Positions 17,423 to 28,500 of a stretch of DNA of 64,000 nt are shown piece after piece. Source of the stretch: VBAU01 sp036005185 (GTDB lineage Bacteria; Bacteroidota; Bacteroidia; Chitinophagales; Chitinophagaceae); NCBI GenBank assembly GCA_036005185.1, contig DASYQS010000019.1, forward strand, positions 62,001 through 126,000, read 5' to 3'. Numbering within the stretch: the stretch's first letter is position 1; every line of letters starts with the position of its first letter. The translations under genes and the position numbers were made by a program. Under the pieces are notes generated by a model. The model was given only the letters and a program-made list of their open reading frames with translations, was not told the origin of the DNA and made no database searches.

Positions 17423-18502
17423 TCAATTTTGCCGTGCTAATTTTTCTGCATTTTCAGCAAATTGAAGGGCGTCAATAAAATCCTGAATATCACCGTTCAT
17501 TACTGCATCAAGATTGTAGGAAGTATAGTTGATGCGGTGATCCGTCACTCTTCCTTGAGGAAAATTGTATGTTCTTATTTTAGCGCTACGATCACCGGTG
17601 CTTACGAGGCTTTTCCTGTGCCGGGCAATTTCTTCCTCCTGCTTGCGGACCTGCTCTTCATATAATTTTGTGCGCATCATTTGCATGGCTTTTTCCCGGT
17701 TTCCCAATTGAGTTCTCTCAGTTTGACACATCACTACTGTTCCCGTTGGAATGTGTGTAAGAATAACTTTTGTTTCTACCTTATTTACATTTTGTCCGCC
17801 GGCGCCCCCGCTACGAGCCGTTTCCATTTTTACATCGGCATCCCTAAGATCAAAATCAACTTCCTCAGCCTCTGGCATTACTGCTACCGTTGCAGCTGAT
17901 GTATGCACACGTCCGCTGGCTTCTGTATCCGGCACACGCTGCACACGATGCACTCCACTTTCAAATTTCAACGTTCCATATACATCGTCACCGGTCACTT
18001 CAACCTGCACTTCTTTATAACCGCCAACAGTTCCTTCATTCTCGCTCAATATTGCCGTACGCCAACCTCTGCTTTCACAATATTTTACGTACATACGCAG
18101 CAGGTCTCCGGCAAACAAACTGGCTTCATCACCGCCCGTACCAGCACGAATTTCGAGGATTGCATTCTTCTCATCCTGCGGATCCTTTGGAATCAATAAT
18201 TGCCGGATATACGACTCCAATTTTTCCTTTTTTTCTTCCAACTGCGGAGCTTCTTCCTTTGCTAATTCCCTCATTTCTTCATCATCCCCATTCAATGCTT
18301 CTTTATAAAACTCAATATCATCAAGTATTTTTTTATACTCGCTATAGGCATTTACAATCTTTTCAAGACTGCGATATTCTTTACTGGTCGCAGCAAATTT
18401 CTTGTTATCGTTTACAATTGCCGGATTAGTTAAAGCAATCCCTAACTGGTCAAATCTTGCTTTTATAGCTTCTAATTTGTCTAACATAAATTTGGGCTGC
18501 AA
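17423..18502 (-). CDS. prfA: Peptide chain release factor 1
   Basis: A 359-residue class I release factor that reads UAA and UAG stop codons. The universal GGQ motif, which triggers peptidyl-tRNA hydrolysis, is at residues 235-237 (SGGAGGQNVNKVET). The codon-discriminating PxT tripeptide of RF1 is PDT at 191-193, following HRVQRV, which separates it from RF2. The N-terminal helical domain and C-terminal HRINYTSYNLD segment are standard, as is the length. It is transcribed alone, divergent from an amidohydrolase gene 20 bases away; the promoters of the two must overlap the coding starts. Confidence 0.97.
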   Translation of the reverse strand: MQPKFMLDKLEAIKARFDQLGIALTNPAIVNDNKKFAATSKEYRSLEKIVNAYSEYKKILDDIEFYKEALNGDDEEMRELAKEEAPQLEEKKEKLESYIRQLLIPKDPQDEKNAILEIRAGTGGDEASLFAGDLLRMYVKYCESRGWRTAILSENEGTVGGYKEVQVEVTGDDVYGTLKFESGVHRVQRVPDTEASGRVHTSAATVAVMPEAEEVDFDLRDADVKMETARSGGAGGQNVNKVETKVILTHIPTGTVVMCQTERTQLGNREKAMQMMRTKLYEEQVRKQEEEIARHRKSLVSTGDRSAKIRTYNFPQGRVTDHRINYTSYNLDAVMNGDIQDFIDALQFAENAEKLARQN

Positions 18503-18522
18503 AGTTAACTGTTTGCAATTTT

Positions 18523-19710
18523 ATGAACTATCAGAAATTCCAGGCCAGTCAGTTATTTAACGGCTATGAGTTATTGAGCGCAAATCATGTATTAATTACT
18601 AATGAAGAAGGCAAAGTAGAAGATGTTGTTGTGGAAACAGATGCCGGGGATGACATCCAAAAATTTCAGGGCATACTTTCTCCTGGTCTTATCAATTGCC
18701 ATTGCCATTTGGAGTTAAGCCATTTAAAAAATGTAATCCCCCCGCTCACAGGTCTCATTGAATTTCTTTGTTCGGTAGTAACCAAAAGAAATTTTGATCC
18801 GCAGGTTATACACGAAGAAATCATGAAGGCAGAAAAAGAAATGTATGACAATGGCATTGTAGCCGTTGGTGATATTGGAAACACGGCAGACACGGCTGAG
18901 GTAAAATCAAAAAGTAAAATAAGATGGCAAAATTTTGTTGAGGTGATCAGCTTTACGGATGAAAAAGCGGAAGAGAACATTGAACATTACAAACAAGTTG
19001 CACAAACTCTAGAAACCCAACTTCAAAGCTCGAACCTAAAACACCGAACAACATTAGTTCCACATGCACCGTATAGCATTAGTCCAAAAACATTTAGATT
19101 AATAAACGAATTAACAAGAAATCAGATCATATCCATTCACAATCAGGAGCACCCCGCTGAAGATGAACTATACAAAACCGGTGGCGGCGATTATCTAAAG
19201 CTGTTCAACATTTTTGGAGTTAAGCAATCTCCATTTCCTGTAACGGGTAAAACCAGTATTCGTTCATGCCTTCCTTATTTTAACAATGGTCAGACTATTT
19301 TTCTTATTCATAACACGTACATGCCCGAAGAAGACATTTTATGGGCAAACAATTATGCAGAGGAAAATGGATTAAAGCTAGTTTACTGTTTTTGTCCCAA
19401 CGCCAATTTATACATTGAAAACAAATTACCGCTGATAGAATTATTCATAAAACACAATTGCCGCCTTGTGCTTGGAACGGATAGCTATAGCAGCAACTGG
19501 CAATTGAGCATTGCGAAAGAAATAGAAGCTATCACAGCAATGCCGCGATTTGAAACAACCGCATCGTTTGAACAGGTTTTACAATGGGCAACAATGAATG
19601 GGGCTAAAGCTTTGCAGTGGGATGATGAATTGGGAAGTTTTGAAAAAGGAAAAAAGCCTGGAGTAATCTGCTTGAACCAGGATTTAAAGGAATCAAAAAG
19701 GTTGTTATAA
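18523..19710 (+). CDS. Amidohydrolase-superfamily deaminase-like enzyme
   Basis: A 395-residue metal-dependent hydrolase of the chlorohydrolase/cytosine-deaminase-like group. The metal-binding HxH is seen in NCHCHLELSH (about residue 66). Other conserved segments are VPHAPYSISP, SIHNQEHPAEDE (metal His and catalytic Glu region), FLIHNTYM and LGTDSYSSN with the metal Asp. It has no signal peptide. The general reaction is hydrolytic deamination of a ring or amidine-like substrate. One candidate in menaquinone-making bacteria is aminodeoxyfutalosine deaminase, but no other men/mqn gene is nearby, so the substrate stays open. Confidence 0.82.
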   Translation: MNYQKFQASQLFNGYELLSANHVLITNEEGKVEDVVVETDAGDDIQKFQGILSPGLINCHCHLELSHLKNVIPPLTGLIEFLCSVVTKRNFDPQVIHEEIMKAEKEMYDNGIVAVGDIGNTADTAEVKSKSKIRWQNFVEVISFTDEKAEENIEHYKQVAQTLETQLQSSNLKHRTTLVPHAPYSISPKTFRLINELTRNQIISIHNQEHPAEDELYKTGGGDYLKLFNIFGVKQSPFPVTGKTSIRSCLPYFNNGQTIFLIHNTYMPEEDILWANNYAEENGLKLVYCFCPNANLYIENKLPLIELFIKHNCRLVLGTDSYSSNWQLSIAKEIEAITAMPRFETTASFEQVLQWATMNGAKALQWDDELGSFEKGKKPGVICLNQDLKESKRLL

Positions 19711-19764
19711 AGTATGCGATACGAATTTTTTTAATTGTCAATAGTCCTTTAAATAAAAGCTTAA

Positions 19765-20502
19765 TCACCCCAAGATCTCTTTCAATACCGGCAAGGTTTT
19801 CATTGTTCCAAAATCCTGTATGTGAAAACTATAATAAGCTTCATAAGCATATAAAAGATTTCGGCGAAAATCATGGTTGAGTTTGATTTGCTCTAATTCA
19901 CCAGGCTGCATCACCTTTAATAACTGGGAAGTAACAGCAGCCTGCTTATCTTCTAAGAAATGAGGATGGGTTGGTCGTTCTGTTACAAATACTCCTTCTT
20001 GCAAATCGAGGAATTGATTTTTTTCTGAATAGTCATCACTTATTTTAAGACCAAAAAATGCCGTTAAATGCAGTGCAAAAAATAGAGGAAAATTTGCTGT
20101 TACCATTTCGTTGCTGCTATCCAAGTGTAAAAAAGCATCTTCAGCAAAATGAAACAGCTCTTCATTTGCTTCAGGTTGTTTTAAACATTTTGTTAGCAGT
20201 TCCACCATAAATAAAGCCACTGCGTTTTTTCGTATATCAGATAAAATGTGCTTGTACAAATAATTCCACTTGAATTCTTTGATACGTTGAAGATTTCTTA
20301 ACTCATTATGATAGACAATTAAATCAAGAATTGATGCCGGCTGAAAAAGATTTGCTTTGCCAGTTCCTTTTTTTGTTGAAATCCTCACTCCATTTACCAG
20401 ATAAGATTGAATACCGAAAAGCTCAGTAAAAATGGTAACGACCAAGCTAGTTTCACCATATTTGACCGTCCGAAGAACGATGCCTTTTGTTTTATACGTC
20501 AT
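19765..20502 (-). CDS. recO: DNA repair protein RecO
   Basis: A 245-residue RecO family protein, which works with RecF and RecR to load RecA onto single-stranded DNA coated with SSB. The N-terminal OB-fold begins MTYKTKGIVLRTVKYGETSLVV, a clear family signature, and continues through SYLVNGVRISTKKG to ASILDLIVYH. A helical C-terminal domain follows. No zinc-binding Cys set is visible, as in many Bacteroidetes RecO proteins. It lies 43 bases downstream of porZ in the same direction and is probably co-transcribed with it. Confidence 0.92.
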   Translation of the reverse strand: MTYKTKGIVLRTVKYGETSLVVTIFTELFGIQSYLVNGVRISTKKGTGKANLFQPASILDLIVYHNELRNLQRIKEFKWNYLYKHILSDIRKNAVALFMVELLTKCLKQPEANEELFHFAEDAFLHLDSSNEMVTANFPLFFALHLTAFFGLKISDDYSEKNQFLDLQEGVFVTERPTHPHFLEDKQAAVTSQLLKVMQPGELEQIKLNHDFRRNLLYAYEAYYSFHIQDFGTMKTLPVLKEILG

Positions 20503-20545
20503 AATTGACGTAGAGGCTCAAATTTTTGAGTCTCTACATAATATT

Positions 20546-22849
20546 CTACTGTGATATAAAAACAATCTTCGTTGCTGTTTTTTCAGTTCTATTATCAGTG
20601 CTTGTCAGTACAAGATAAACACCACTTGAAATTTTTCGGCCTTTGTAATCTCTTCCATCCCACACCGCCTGATCCCCTAATGCTTTTGTTTGATAAACCA
20701 ACCGACCATCCAGCTCAGTGATTTTAACAATGGAATTTTCGGCTAAGCCTCTAATCGCAATTGTTCCGCTAAAATTTGGTGGAACAGGGTTGGGAAATAC
20801 AAGTATATTTGAATTTGTTTCGCTACCATTTGTCGCGGTACCACGAAAGGAACAAATTCCATTGCCAGTAGCAAAATATACTTCACCAGTTTTACTGTTA
20901 ATTGAGATCTTCTTTACATCATTGCTTAGCAATGGGCTATTATCCTCAGTAAACCGTTCAATCACTTTTTCACCATCAGTGCTAATAAGCCAAACTCCAT
21001 TTCTTGTAGCTATCCATTTTCGATCGGCGCCATCCACGGCGATGCTTCTCACGTTTTCACCCTTGAATAAATAACCGGCAAAATTATCCTGCTGCACAAC
21101 AGGTAATATGACCTCGCAACCGTTTGTAAAAACTGACTCGGCACATTGTATTATCCCAATGCCATCATCAGTTCCGATCCAAATGAACCCGCTTTTGTCT
21201 TTGGCAACACACAATACATTATTTGATGGCAGGTTGCCATTGCCGGCACCACTTCTATACCACTTCCAATGGTCATCGTTTATTGCATCAATGGAGTTAC
21301 CCGGATCATAGCAGATCAGCCCATTTCCTAATGGCGATACTATCCATAATTGATCGGACTCGTCGATCACCATTTGGGATAAAGCATTTTCAAACAATGT
21401 AAAGGGAAGGGAAAAGCTTTTCCAGTTACCATCTGTTTTGCGAACAACCAAAGGTTGCAAAGAACCGAAATTGGATATCCATAAATTATTTTCACGGTCA
21501 AAAAATAAACCTGCAACACGATAGCTGCTAGGGTCACCAGGATGTGGCTTAATGGAAGAATTTTGTTTGAATATTTCAAAGCTTTCATTTGGTTTTATGT
21601 GTAACAAACCGCCACCAAATGAACCGCCCCAAACTGATTCATCGCGAGGATCGACTGCCACAGTAATAAAATCAAGCAGCGTATCAAGTTCTGAATAATG
21701 AAACTGATTAAAGTTTTTCCATTGACCATCCTTATAACGATAAATGCCATTACGGTTGTACTGGTAATTCCATGAATCATTTACCTCGCCCGCAGATGCA
21801 TAAAAAACTTGATTATATTCAACCATTTCTCCGCTGGCAATTCCTTCCGGAGAATTGAGATTATACACTTCCTCAGCAGTTGAACCAGTGGAAAATTTTG
21901 AAAGAGCATTAAATTGATCGGCAATCCAATAATTACCATTATACAAAATCGCCTTTCTTGGAAAAGGAGTTACGCCATTTTGCTGAATTATTTTTGAAAC
22001 AGAACCATCGGTGTTTAATATAACAACCTTGCTTCCCGGGCCTGCTAGTCGATGACAAACTGTAATTTTTCCTCCTGTTGAGTGAATGTTGGTTATTTTA
22101 TTTCCATCAGCATAAAATAAGTTCCATGTATTGCCATTTAATAGAAACAAAGAGTCGCCTTTTAACACGAATATTTTATTACTGACATTTATAACATTAT
22201 CACAAGGGCCGGTTGATAAGCCGTTTGTTCCGCTAAGCAATTGCCAATTGAGATAGTTCGAAAGATTGATAGTATTTACAGAAGTTTTTTTTAAACCTTC
22301 TTCTGTAGCTGCATAAAAATATGATCCGTCGGAAGTAAAACCATTCACTTTTACATGATTGCCATTGTTGCCAATAAACCATGAATCTTTGACCTCGTTA
22401 CGATTTCCGTCCACTACAATTACACCAAGTCCCGTTGATAGATAATAATTATTATTGAGCGGATAAATGTTGTAAATAGATTTATCTCCGCTAATATTTT
22501 CTCTTTTTATGTCGGGGATATTGTAAATATCATTGCGATATAGGATATCGATATTGCTATTGGTATATGCCACAAAAAGTTTGTGGTTGATCTCATCATA
22601 AGAAATTACACTAATACCTGTTTCGGAAAGGCCGGTTATCTTGCTTAATCGTTCAATTGAATTATCGGTAAGATCAACCGTAAACAAACTGAAAGGCGTG
22701 GCACAGTAAATTTTATTATCTCCTGCGGCAACATCAATAGCGCTGTTATAAGGTAAATGCTCTCTCCACATGCCTATTGCCGGTAAAGAGTTTTGCGCCA
22801 TTGTGTTTATAAAAGCACAAAAGAATATGACCGGAAAAAAAATTCTCAC
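20546..22849 (-). CDS. porZ: Type IX secretion system protein PorZ
   Basis: A 767-residue exported protein with the layout of PorZ, part of the surface attachment complex (PorU, PorV, PorQ, PorZ) that couples type IX cargo to anionic lipopolysaccharide. After a signal peptide (MRIFFPVIFFCAFINTMAQ) comes the N-terminal signature IGMWREHLPYNSAIDVA. Two seven-bladed propellers of the two-component-regulator type follow (many DxxGxIWIGT-like blades, such as SGFIWIGTDDGIGI and NLWISNFG). The last 85 residues form a type A sorting domain (VFPNPVPPNFSG, ending KIVFISQ). This implies a functional T9SS in the organism; the other components are elsewhere. Confidence 0.9.
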   Translation of the reverse strand: MRIFFPVIFFCAFINTMAQNSLPAIGMWREHLPYNSAIDVAAGDNKIYCATPFSLFTVDLTDNSIERLSKITGLSETGISVISYDEINHKLFVAYTNSNIDILYRNDIYNIPDIKRENISGDKSIYNIYPLNNNYYLSTGLGVIVVDGNRNEVKDSWFIGNNGNHVKVNGFTSDGSYFYAATEEGLKKTSVNTINLSNYLNWQLLSGTNGLSTGPCDNVINVSNKIFVLKGDSLFLLNGNTWNLFYADGNKITNIHSTGGKITVCHRLAGPGSKVVILNTDGSVSKIIQQNGVTPFPRKAILYNGNYWIADQFNALSKFSTGSTAEEVYNLNSPEGIASGEMVEYNQVFYASAGEVNDSWNYQYNRNGIYRYKDGQWKNFNQFHYSELDTLLDFITVAVDPRDESVWGGSFGGGLLHIKPNESFEIFKQNSSIKPHPGDPSSYRVAGLFFDRENNLWISNFGSLQPLVVRKTDGNWKSFSLPFTLFENALSQMVIDESDQLWIVSPLGNGLICYDPGNSIDAINDDHWKWYRSGAGNGNLPSNNVLCVAKDKSGFIWIGTDDGIGIIQCAESVFTNGCEVILPVVQQDNFAGYLFKGENVRSIAVDGADRKWIATRNGVWLISTDGEKVIERFTEDNSPLLSNDVKKISINSKTGEVYFATGNGICSFRGTATNGSETNSNILVFPNPVPPNFSGTIAIRGLAENSIVKITELDGRLVYQTKALGDQAVWDGRDYKGRKISSGVYLVLTSTDNRTEKTATKIVFISQ

Positions 22850-23018
22850 TTTTCAAAAATATCAATACTGCATTAATAAATTTTAAAACTTTAAGAGTTT
22901 AACATGTTCACTAATGAAGTTTTAAGGTTTCATCAAAATTCTTTCGACTTTAGCTATGAATATTTCCTTTTCTTTGCTTTCCAGAATTTTTTTTTATGGA
23001 ATAATTAAAGGAACACTC

Positions 23019-25388
23019 ATGTGGCAATTGCTGGGACAGTTTATTCTTAGATACCGTTTATTTCTTTTATCGATATTATTAGGTCTAACATTATTCATGG
23101 TTTATCATGCCAGCAAGGTTGAATTAAGCTATGAATTTGCAAGAGCCATTCCTACCGATCACCCTAAATACAAGGCCTACCAGGAGTTCAGAAAAAAATT
23201 TGGGGAGGACGGCAATCTTTTAGTAATAGGCATTCAAACAGATAAATTATTTCAAGAAAAAATTTTCAACAGCTATATTTCCTTACAAAAAGGTCTTAAA
23301 ACAATCAATGGAGTAGAAGATATAATCAGCGTTCCTTCCGCTGTCAATCTTGTTAAGGATTCTTCAACAGAAAAATTAAAAGCATTAACCATTTTTCGTG
23401 ATACTGTTCTAACTCAAGCAGAAATTAATAGTTCAAAAAATGTTTTTTTTAATCTGCCCTTTTACAAAACACTTCTTTACAATCCTGACACCAGTGCATG
23501 GCTCATGGGAGTTCGTATCAATAAAAATATCATGAACTCAAAGAAAAGGATTGGGGTGGTACAATCGATAACAAAACTTGCAAATGATTTTGGCAAAGAA
23601 AATAACCTGGAAATTCACTTGAGCGGGCTGCCATTGATACGAACTGAAATGGCGACAAGAATTGCGAAAGAAATGCAATGGTTCCTTTTAGCCTCTGTTG
23701 TTCTTTCTGCTCTTATCCTGCTTTTATTTTTCCGCTCATTTAGCACCATGTTATTATCGCTAGGAGTAGTGATAACGGGCGTAATATGGAGCCTTGGAAC
23801 CATTCATTTAGTAGGTTACAAGATCACTTTACTCACTGCTCTAATTCCACCGTTGGTCGTAGTAATTGGAATACCTAATTGCATTTATTTTTTAAATAAA
23901 TATCATACATCCTTTAATGAAACTGGGAATAAGAACACAGCATTAGTTGAAATGGTTCGTCGCATGGGCATAGTGACTCTATTTTGTAACCTTAGCGCCG
24001 CTATTGGTTTTGCAGTATTTGCATTAACACGCAGCGATGTTTTGAAAGAGTTTGGAGTTGTTGCAGGGTCAAATATCATGCTCTTATTTTTTATTTCACT
24101 CATTTTAATACCGGTGGTGTTGAGTTATATGCCAGCGCCAAAATCAAGGCATACAAAATATCTTGAAAATCCTTCTTTAAATCGCTGGCTCGACAGATTG
24201 GAACGCTGGTCATTAAATCATCGCAAATTTATTTATGCCGTTACCGGCATTATTGTAATTATGGCTGTTGCTGGCATTTTTAAATTAAAAACGGTTGGCT
24301 ATATTGTTGATGATCTTCCTAAATCAGATAAGATTTATACCGATCTAAAGTTTTTTGAAAAAAACTTTAAGGGCGTGATGCCCCTTGAGATCATAGTGGA
24401 CACAAAAAAGAAATATGGCGTATCAAAAATTTTTGGCAACCTCGAGAAAATAGATTCTATCTCTCAATATATAGCGTCTTTACCTGACATCGCCCGTCCC
24501 TTAAGCATTACCGAGGGATTGAAATTTGCCAAGCAAGCCTTGTTTGACGGGGACAGTAACAATTATACTATGCCCAACTCGGCCGATCTTCCGGCTCTTA
24601 AAGAATACCTGGATTTCAAAGCTGATAGTGGAAGCAGCAAAAACTCATTTTCAAAACTGGTGTCGAGCTTTATGGACAGCAGTAAACAACAGGCTCGAAT
24701 TAGTGTAAATATGGCCGATGTAGGAAGCAAAAGATTGCCACACATACTTGACAGCATTCAATCGAAGGCAGACAAGATTTTTACAGATACTTCAAAATAT
24801 AAAGTAACGCTAACTGGCACCAGTGTTACTTTTTTAGAAGGCAGCAATTTCATTATTCATGGCTTAAAGGAAAGCATTATGTGGGCTTTTCTATTGATCG
24901 CGTTGTGTATGTTATATCTTTTCCGCTCCTTCCGAATATTGATCTGTTCTCTTATTCCCAATATTATCCCCTTGCTTATTACTGCCGGAGTAATGGGATG
25001 GGTCGGCGTACCCTTGAAACCATCAACGGTGCTAATTTTTAGTGTTGCTCTTGGTATTGCCATTGATGTTACTATCCGTTTTCTTGTGAATTATAAACAG
25101 GAGCTTCCCTTGCATAACTATGATCTAAAAACAACCGTAATTGAAACCATACACAGCACGGGTATCAGTATTATTTATACCAGCCTTGTACTCATTGCAG
25201 GGTTTATAATTTTTTGCTTTAGTGGCTTTGGAGGAACAAAAGCATTAGGCTGGCTTACCTCACTTACACTTGTAACAGCTACTCTTACCAATCTTGTTCT
25301 ATTACCAGCGATCTTAATATCAACTTCCGGGCGTAAAAATTCACGCTTGAGCGCCGAAAATTCATCCCCAAGAGTTAAAATTTCCTAA
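23019..25388 (+). CDS. MMPL/RND-superfamily exporter
   Basis: A 789-residue inner-membrane transporter of the RND superfamily (MMPL branch), with two repeats of one transmembrane helix, a large periplasmic loop and five more helices. The first half carries helices near residues 14-31 and 205-390, the second near 410-430 and 625-775. Such proteins export lipids or hydrophobic compounds using the proton gradient. I start at the ATG at 23019, 21 codons inside the longest frame, because AAAGGA lies 7-12 bases upstream and the protein then begins just before its first helix (MWQLLGQFILRYR). The C-terminus is polar. The substrate is unknown. Confidence 0.85.
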   Translation: MWQLLGQFILRYRLFLLSILLGLTLFMVYHASKVELSYEFARAIPTDHPKYKAYQEFRKKFGEDGNLLVIGIQTDKLFQEKIFNSYISLQKGLKTINGVEDIISVPSAVNLVKDSSTEKLKALTIFRDTVLTQAEINSSKNVFFNLPFYKTLLYNPDTSAWLMGVRINKNIMNSKKRIGVVQSITKLANDFGKENNLEIHLSGLPLIRTEMATRIAKEMQWFLLASVVLSALILLLFFRSFSTMLLSLGVVITGVIWSLGTIHLVGYKITLLTALIPPLVVVIGIPNCIYFLNKYHTSFNETGNKNTALVEMVRRMGIVTLFCNLSAAIGFAVFALTRSDVLKEFGVVAGSNIMLLFFISLILIPVVLSYMPAPKSRHTKYLENPSLNRWLDRLERWSLNHRKFIYAVTGIIVIMAVAGIFKLKTVGYIVDDLPKSDKIYTDLKFFEKNFKGVMPLEIIVDTKKKYGVSKIFGNLEKIDSISQYIASLPDIARPLSITEGLKFAKQALFDGDSNNYTMPNSADLPALKEYLDFKADSGSSKNSFSKLVSSFMDSSKQQARISVNMADVGSKRLPHILDSIQSKADKIFTDTSKYKVTLTGTSVTFLEGSNFIIHGLKESIMWAFLLIALCMLYLFRSFRILICSLIPNIIPLLITAGVMGWVGVPLKPSTVLIFSVALGIAIDVTIRFLVNYKQELPLHNYDLKTTVIETIHSTGISIIYTSLVLIAGFIIFCFSGFGGTKALGWLTSLTLVTATLTNLVLLPAILISTSGRKNSRLSAENSSPRVKIS

Positions 25389-25574
25389 GTTTTGACCTAT
25401 TTTAGCGCAGCTTTTTATGATTGACTGTTGTCAATACTCGGATAAGGTAAGGCTCGATGTCTTGATTAATTAACCTCTGAAGCAACCAATTCTTTAAAAA
25501 AGTTTTAAGATTTAGCAGTCCTCCCTAATAGATAGGATTAGCTGCATTTTTTCATACTTTAAACACATATGCAC
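25389..25574. other. Upstream region of the susC-like operon
   Basis: No ORF or RNA gene is visible. The stretch is AT-rich and contains CATACTTTAAAC just before the start, a poor match to the -7 box. No anti-sigma or regulator gene precedes the receptor. Confidence 0.4.
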
Positions 25575-28500
25575 ATGAGAAAACTTTCACTGCTTTTTAT
25601 GGCTGTTGTGCTAACTGCTGGTCAATTATGGGCACAACGCACTATTACCGGAAAAGTTACTGATGACAAAGGAAGCCCTGTTCCGAATGCATCAGTGCTT
25701 GTAAAAGGTACTCAAATAGGAACCGTTAGTCAAGCAGACGGTTCTTTTTCTTTAAATGTTCCTGCCAATGCAAAAGCATTGGTAATTTCTGCTGTTGACA
25801 TGGAGCCACAGGAATTGAATATTGGCACCCAGGCAACAATTAATGCGATATTAAAAACTTCAGAAAAATCTTTATCTGAAGTAGTTGTGGTAGGTTACGG
25901 TACTCAACGAAGAAAAGAAGTTACAGGAAGTGTTTCCCAGATCAATGGTAATAAACTAAAAGATCAACCCTTGCAAAGTTTTGAACAAGGTTTATCGGGC
26001 AGAGCAGCCGGGGTAAATATTTCTATCCCTAATGGAGTTTTGGGAAATCCTCCTATGATTCGCGTAAGAGGTACGAATTCTATTTCATTAAGTTCGGCGC
26101 CATTGGTAGTCATTGATGGTATTCCTTCCTTTACCGGCGATGCTGGTGGTACAGCTGCAAATAATCTTTTAGGTGATATAAACCCTTCAGATATTGAAAG
26201 TATTGAAGTATTAAAAGATGCTTCTGCCGCTGCGATTTATGGATCAAGGGCCTCATCTGGTGTTGTACTTATTACTACAAAAAAAGGAAAACAAGGACGG
26301 GCCAGGGTCAATTATGAAAGCTGGGCAGGGTGGACAAAAGCCTATAATCTTATTGATGTTTTAAATGCCCAGGAATTCACAGACTTAAAAAATGAAGCGC
26401 TGACAAATGCTGGAACACCGCCTAATGGAACTACTCGGGGTTTTTATACAATGACAGACGCTAATGGCAATTTAATTGATACCCGCTGGTATGATTATAT
26501 TTATCGCACCGGTTTTTCTCATAATCATACGTTAAGTGTTTCCGGAGCTAACGACAGAACTTCTTACTATTTTTCTACCAATTTTACTGATCAGAAAGGA
26601 ATGTTTAAAAACAATACTTTTAAACGTATGACCGGAAGGTTTACGTTAGATCAAAAGGTAAATAACTGGCTAACGGTCGGGGGCACATTCAATTATTCAA
26701 GCTCTAAAAATAACGGCCTGAACACAGGTTCAATCGGCGGTGCCTTTGCTACTTCTGGAGCTGCCCGTTTAGCATTTGCGCTTGCACCGAATGTAAGTCC
26801 TTACAATCCTGATGGAACTTACAATATCGCCTCTGGTCAAATTGGACAGGGTAAAAATTTAACCACATTAGCATTTCCTAATCCCGTCCTTTTGCTGGAT
26901 TTAAATAGGTTTGAATCTAATAGTGAAAGAATAATAGGAAATGTTTATGGACAAGTAAAGATCTTAAACGGCCTTAATTTTAAAACACTATATGGTGTAG
27001 ATCATCTTTCAGTAGTAAATGAGGAATTCCGTAATGCTATTCACGGTGATGGTACACAGTTTAATGGAGCTGTTCAAAATACTTTACAACAACCTCATCG
27101 CTGGAACTGGCAAAATACGTTGACTTACGATACTCGTTTTGCAAACAGTCATGGCCTAAATGTTCTTATAGGAGCTGAACAGCAATATACTCGCACTGAT
27201 AATTGGGGAGCTGATCGTAGAAATCAAACTGATCCATTCTTTGATGAATTTCAAGGTGGATTTATTGAAATCGTTCCTGCAGGAAACACCTTTGCTGAAA
27301 ATTTTCTTCAATCCTATTTCGGACGTATCAACTATGATTTTAAGAAGAGATATTTTTTGTCGTTTAATGCCAGAAGGGATGGCTACTCTGCTTTTGCCGA
27401 AAAATGGGGAACATTTTATGGAGGTTCAGTAGGCTGGACAATCTCGGAAGAAGATTTTTGGAAAAATTCGAACATTGCTGCTAATACATGGAGTTCCCTT
27501 AAGCTTCGTGGCAGCTACGGAATGGTGGGGAATTTTGCAGGGATTGCCAGCTATCCATACCAAACTCTTTTTACTGGCGGATTATACGGTTCTGTCGGGT
27601 CTATTTTCTTTAACCAAGGCGGAAATCCAGACTTAACCTGGGAAAAGAGTAAGAAGCTAGACATCGGTTTTAGCACTGGTATTCTTAAAGATAGATTTAC
27701 TCTTGAATTTGCTTATTACAAGAATGATATATCGGATTTAGTTCTTGCAGAACCGCAATCTCCATCTCGAGGGATACCCGGCAATTCAATTTTGAGGAAC
27801 GTCGGTAGTATGGTAAATAAGGGAATAGAAATTACTTTGAACGGTAATATTTTGCAGCGCAAGGATTTTTCATGGAGCTCGAGCTTTAATATTACTACAT
27901 TAAAAAATGAAGTAACAGCTCTATCTAATAATAATGCCGATATTTTAGTTTCCACTGGCGGACTCGAATCACCTTCACTGATCCGGGTGGGCGAATCAAT
28001 CGGAAGTTTCCTTGCTGTAAAAACAACCGGTATAAATCCGGCTAACGGCCAACGCATTTTCTTGATGAAGAATGGAACGGAGGTTCAGTATAATCATGCG
28101 GCTTCTTCAGCGACCCGTTGGACAAAAGTTTCCGATGGCCTGGCAACAACTCCCCCAAACCAGGTTACTGACGGTATAGTGATTGGACCAGCTTTACCAA
28201 AATATTTCGGCGGCTTTGATAATACTTTCCGCTACAAAGGCTTTGATCTGAATTTTCTTTTATTTTTCAGTGGAGGCAATTATGTTTATAACGGAAGCAA
28301 AGCAGGTTTGCATGATAACCGTAACTGGAATAATGCAAAAGATAATTTAGATCGTTGGCAAAAAGCCGGTGATGTTACCGAGTGGCCGAGAGTAGTGTTT
28401 GGTGATAATGTTTCCAATGGATCTGCTCTAGTAATTTCAAGCAATGTGGAAAAAGGAGATTTCCTTAAAGTGCGCAACGTTTCTTTAGGCTACACCATCC

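Noticed and set aside
17890..18429. 179-codon plus-strand frame inside prfA
   Set aside because: It lies antisense to a certain prfA, is rich in His, Leu and Ser in an unprotein-like way, and has no homology I recognise; it is a shadow of the coding strand.
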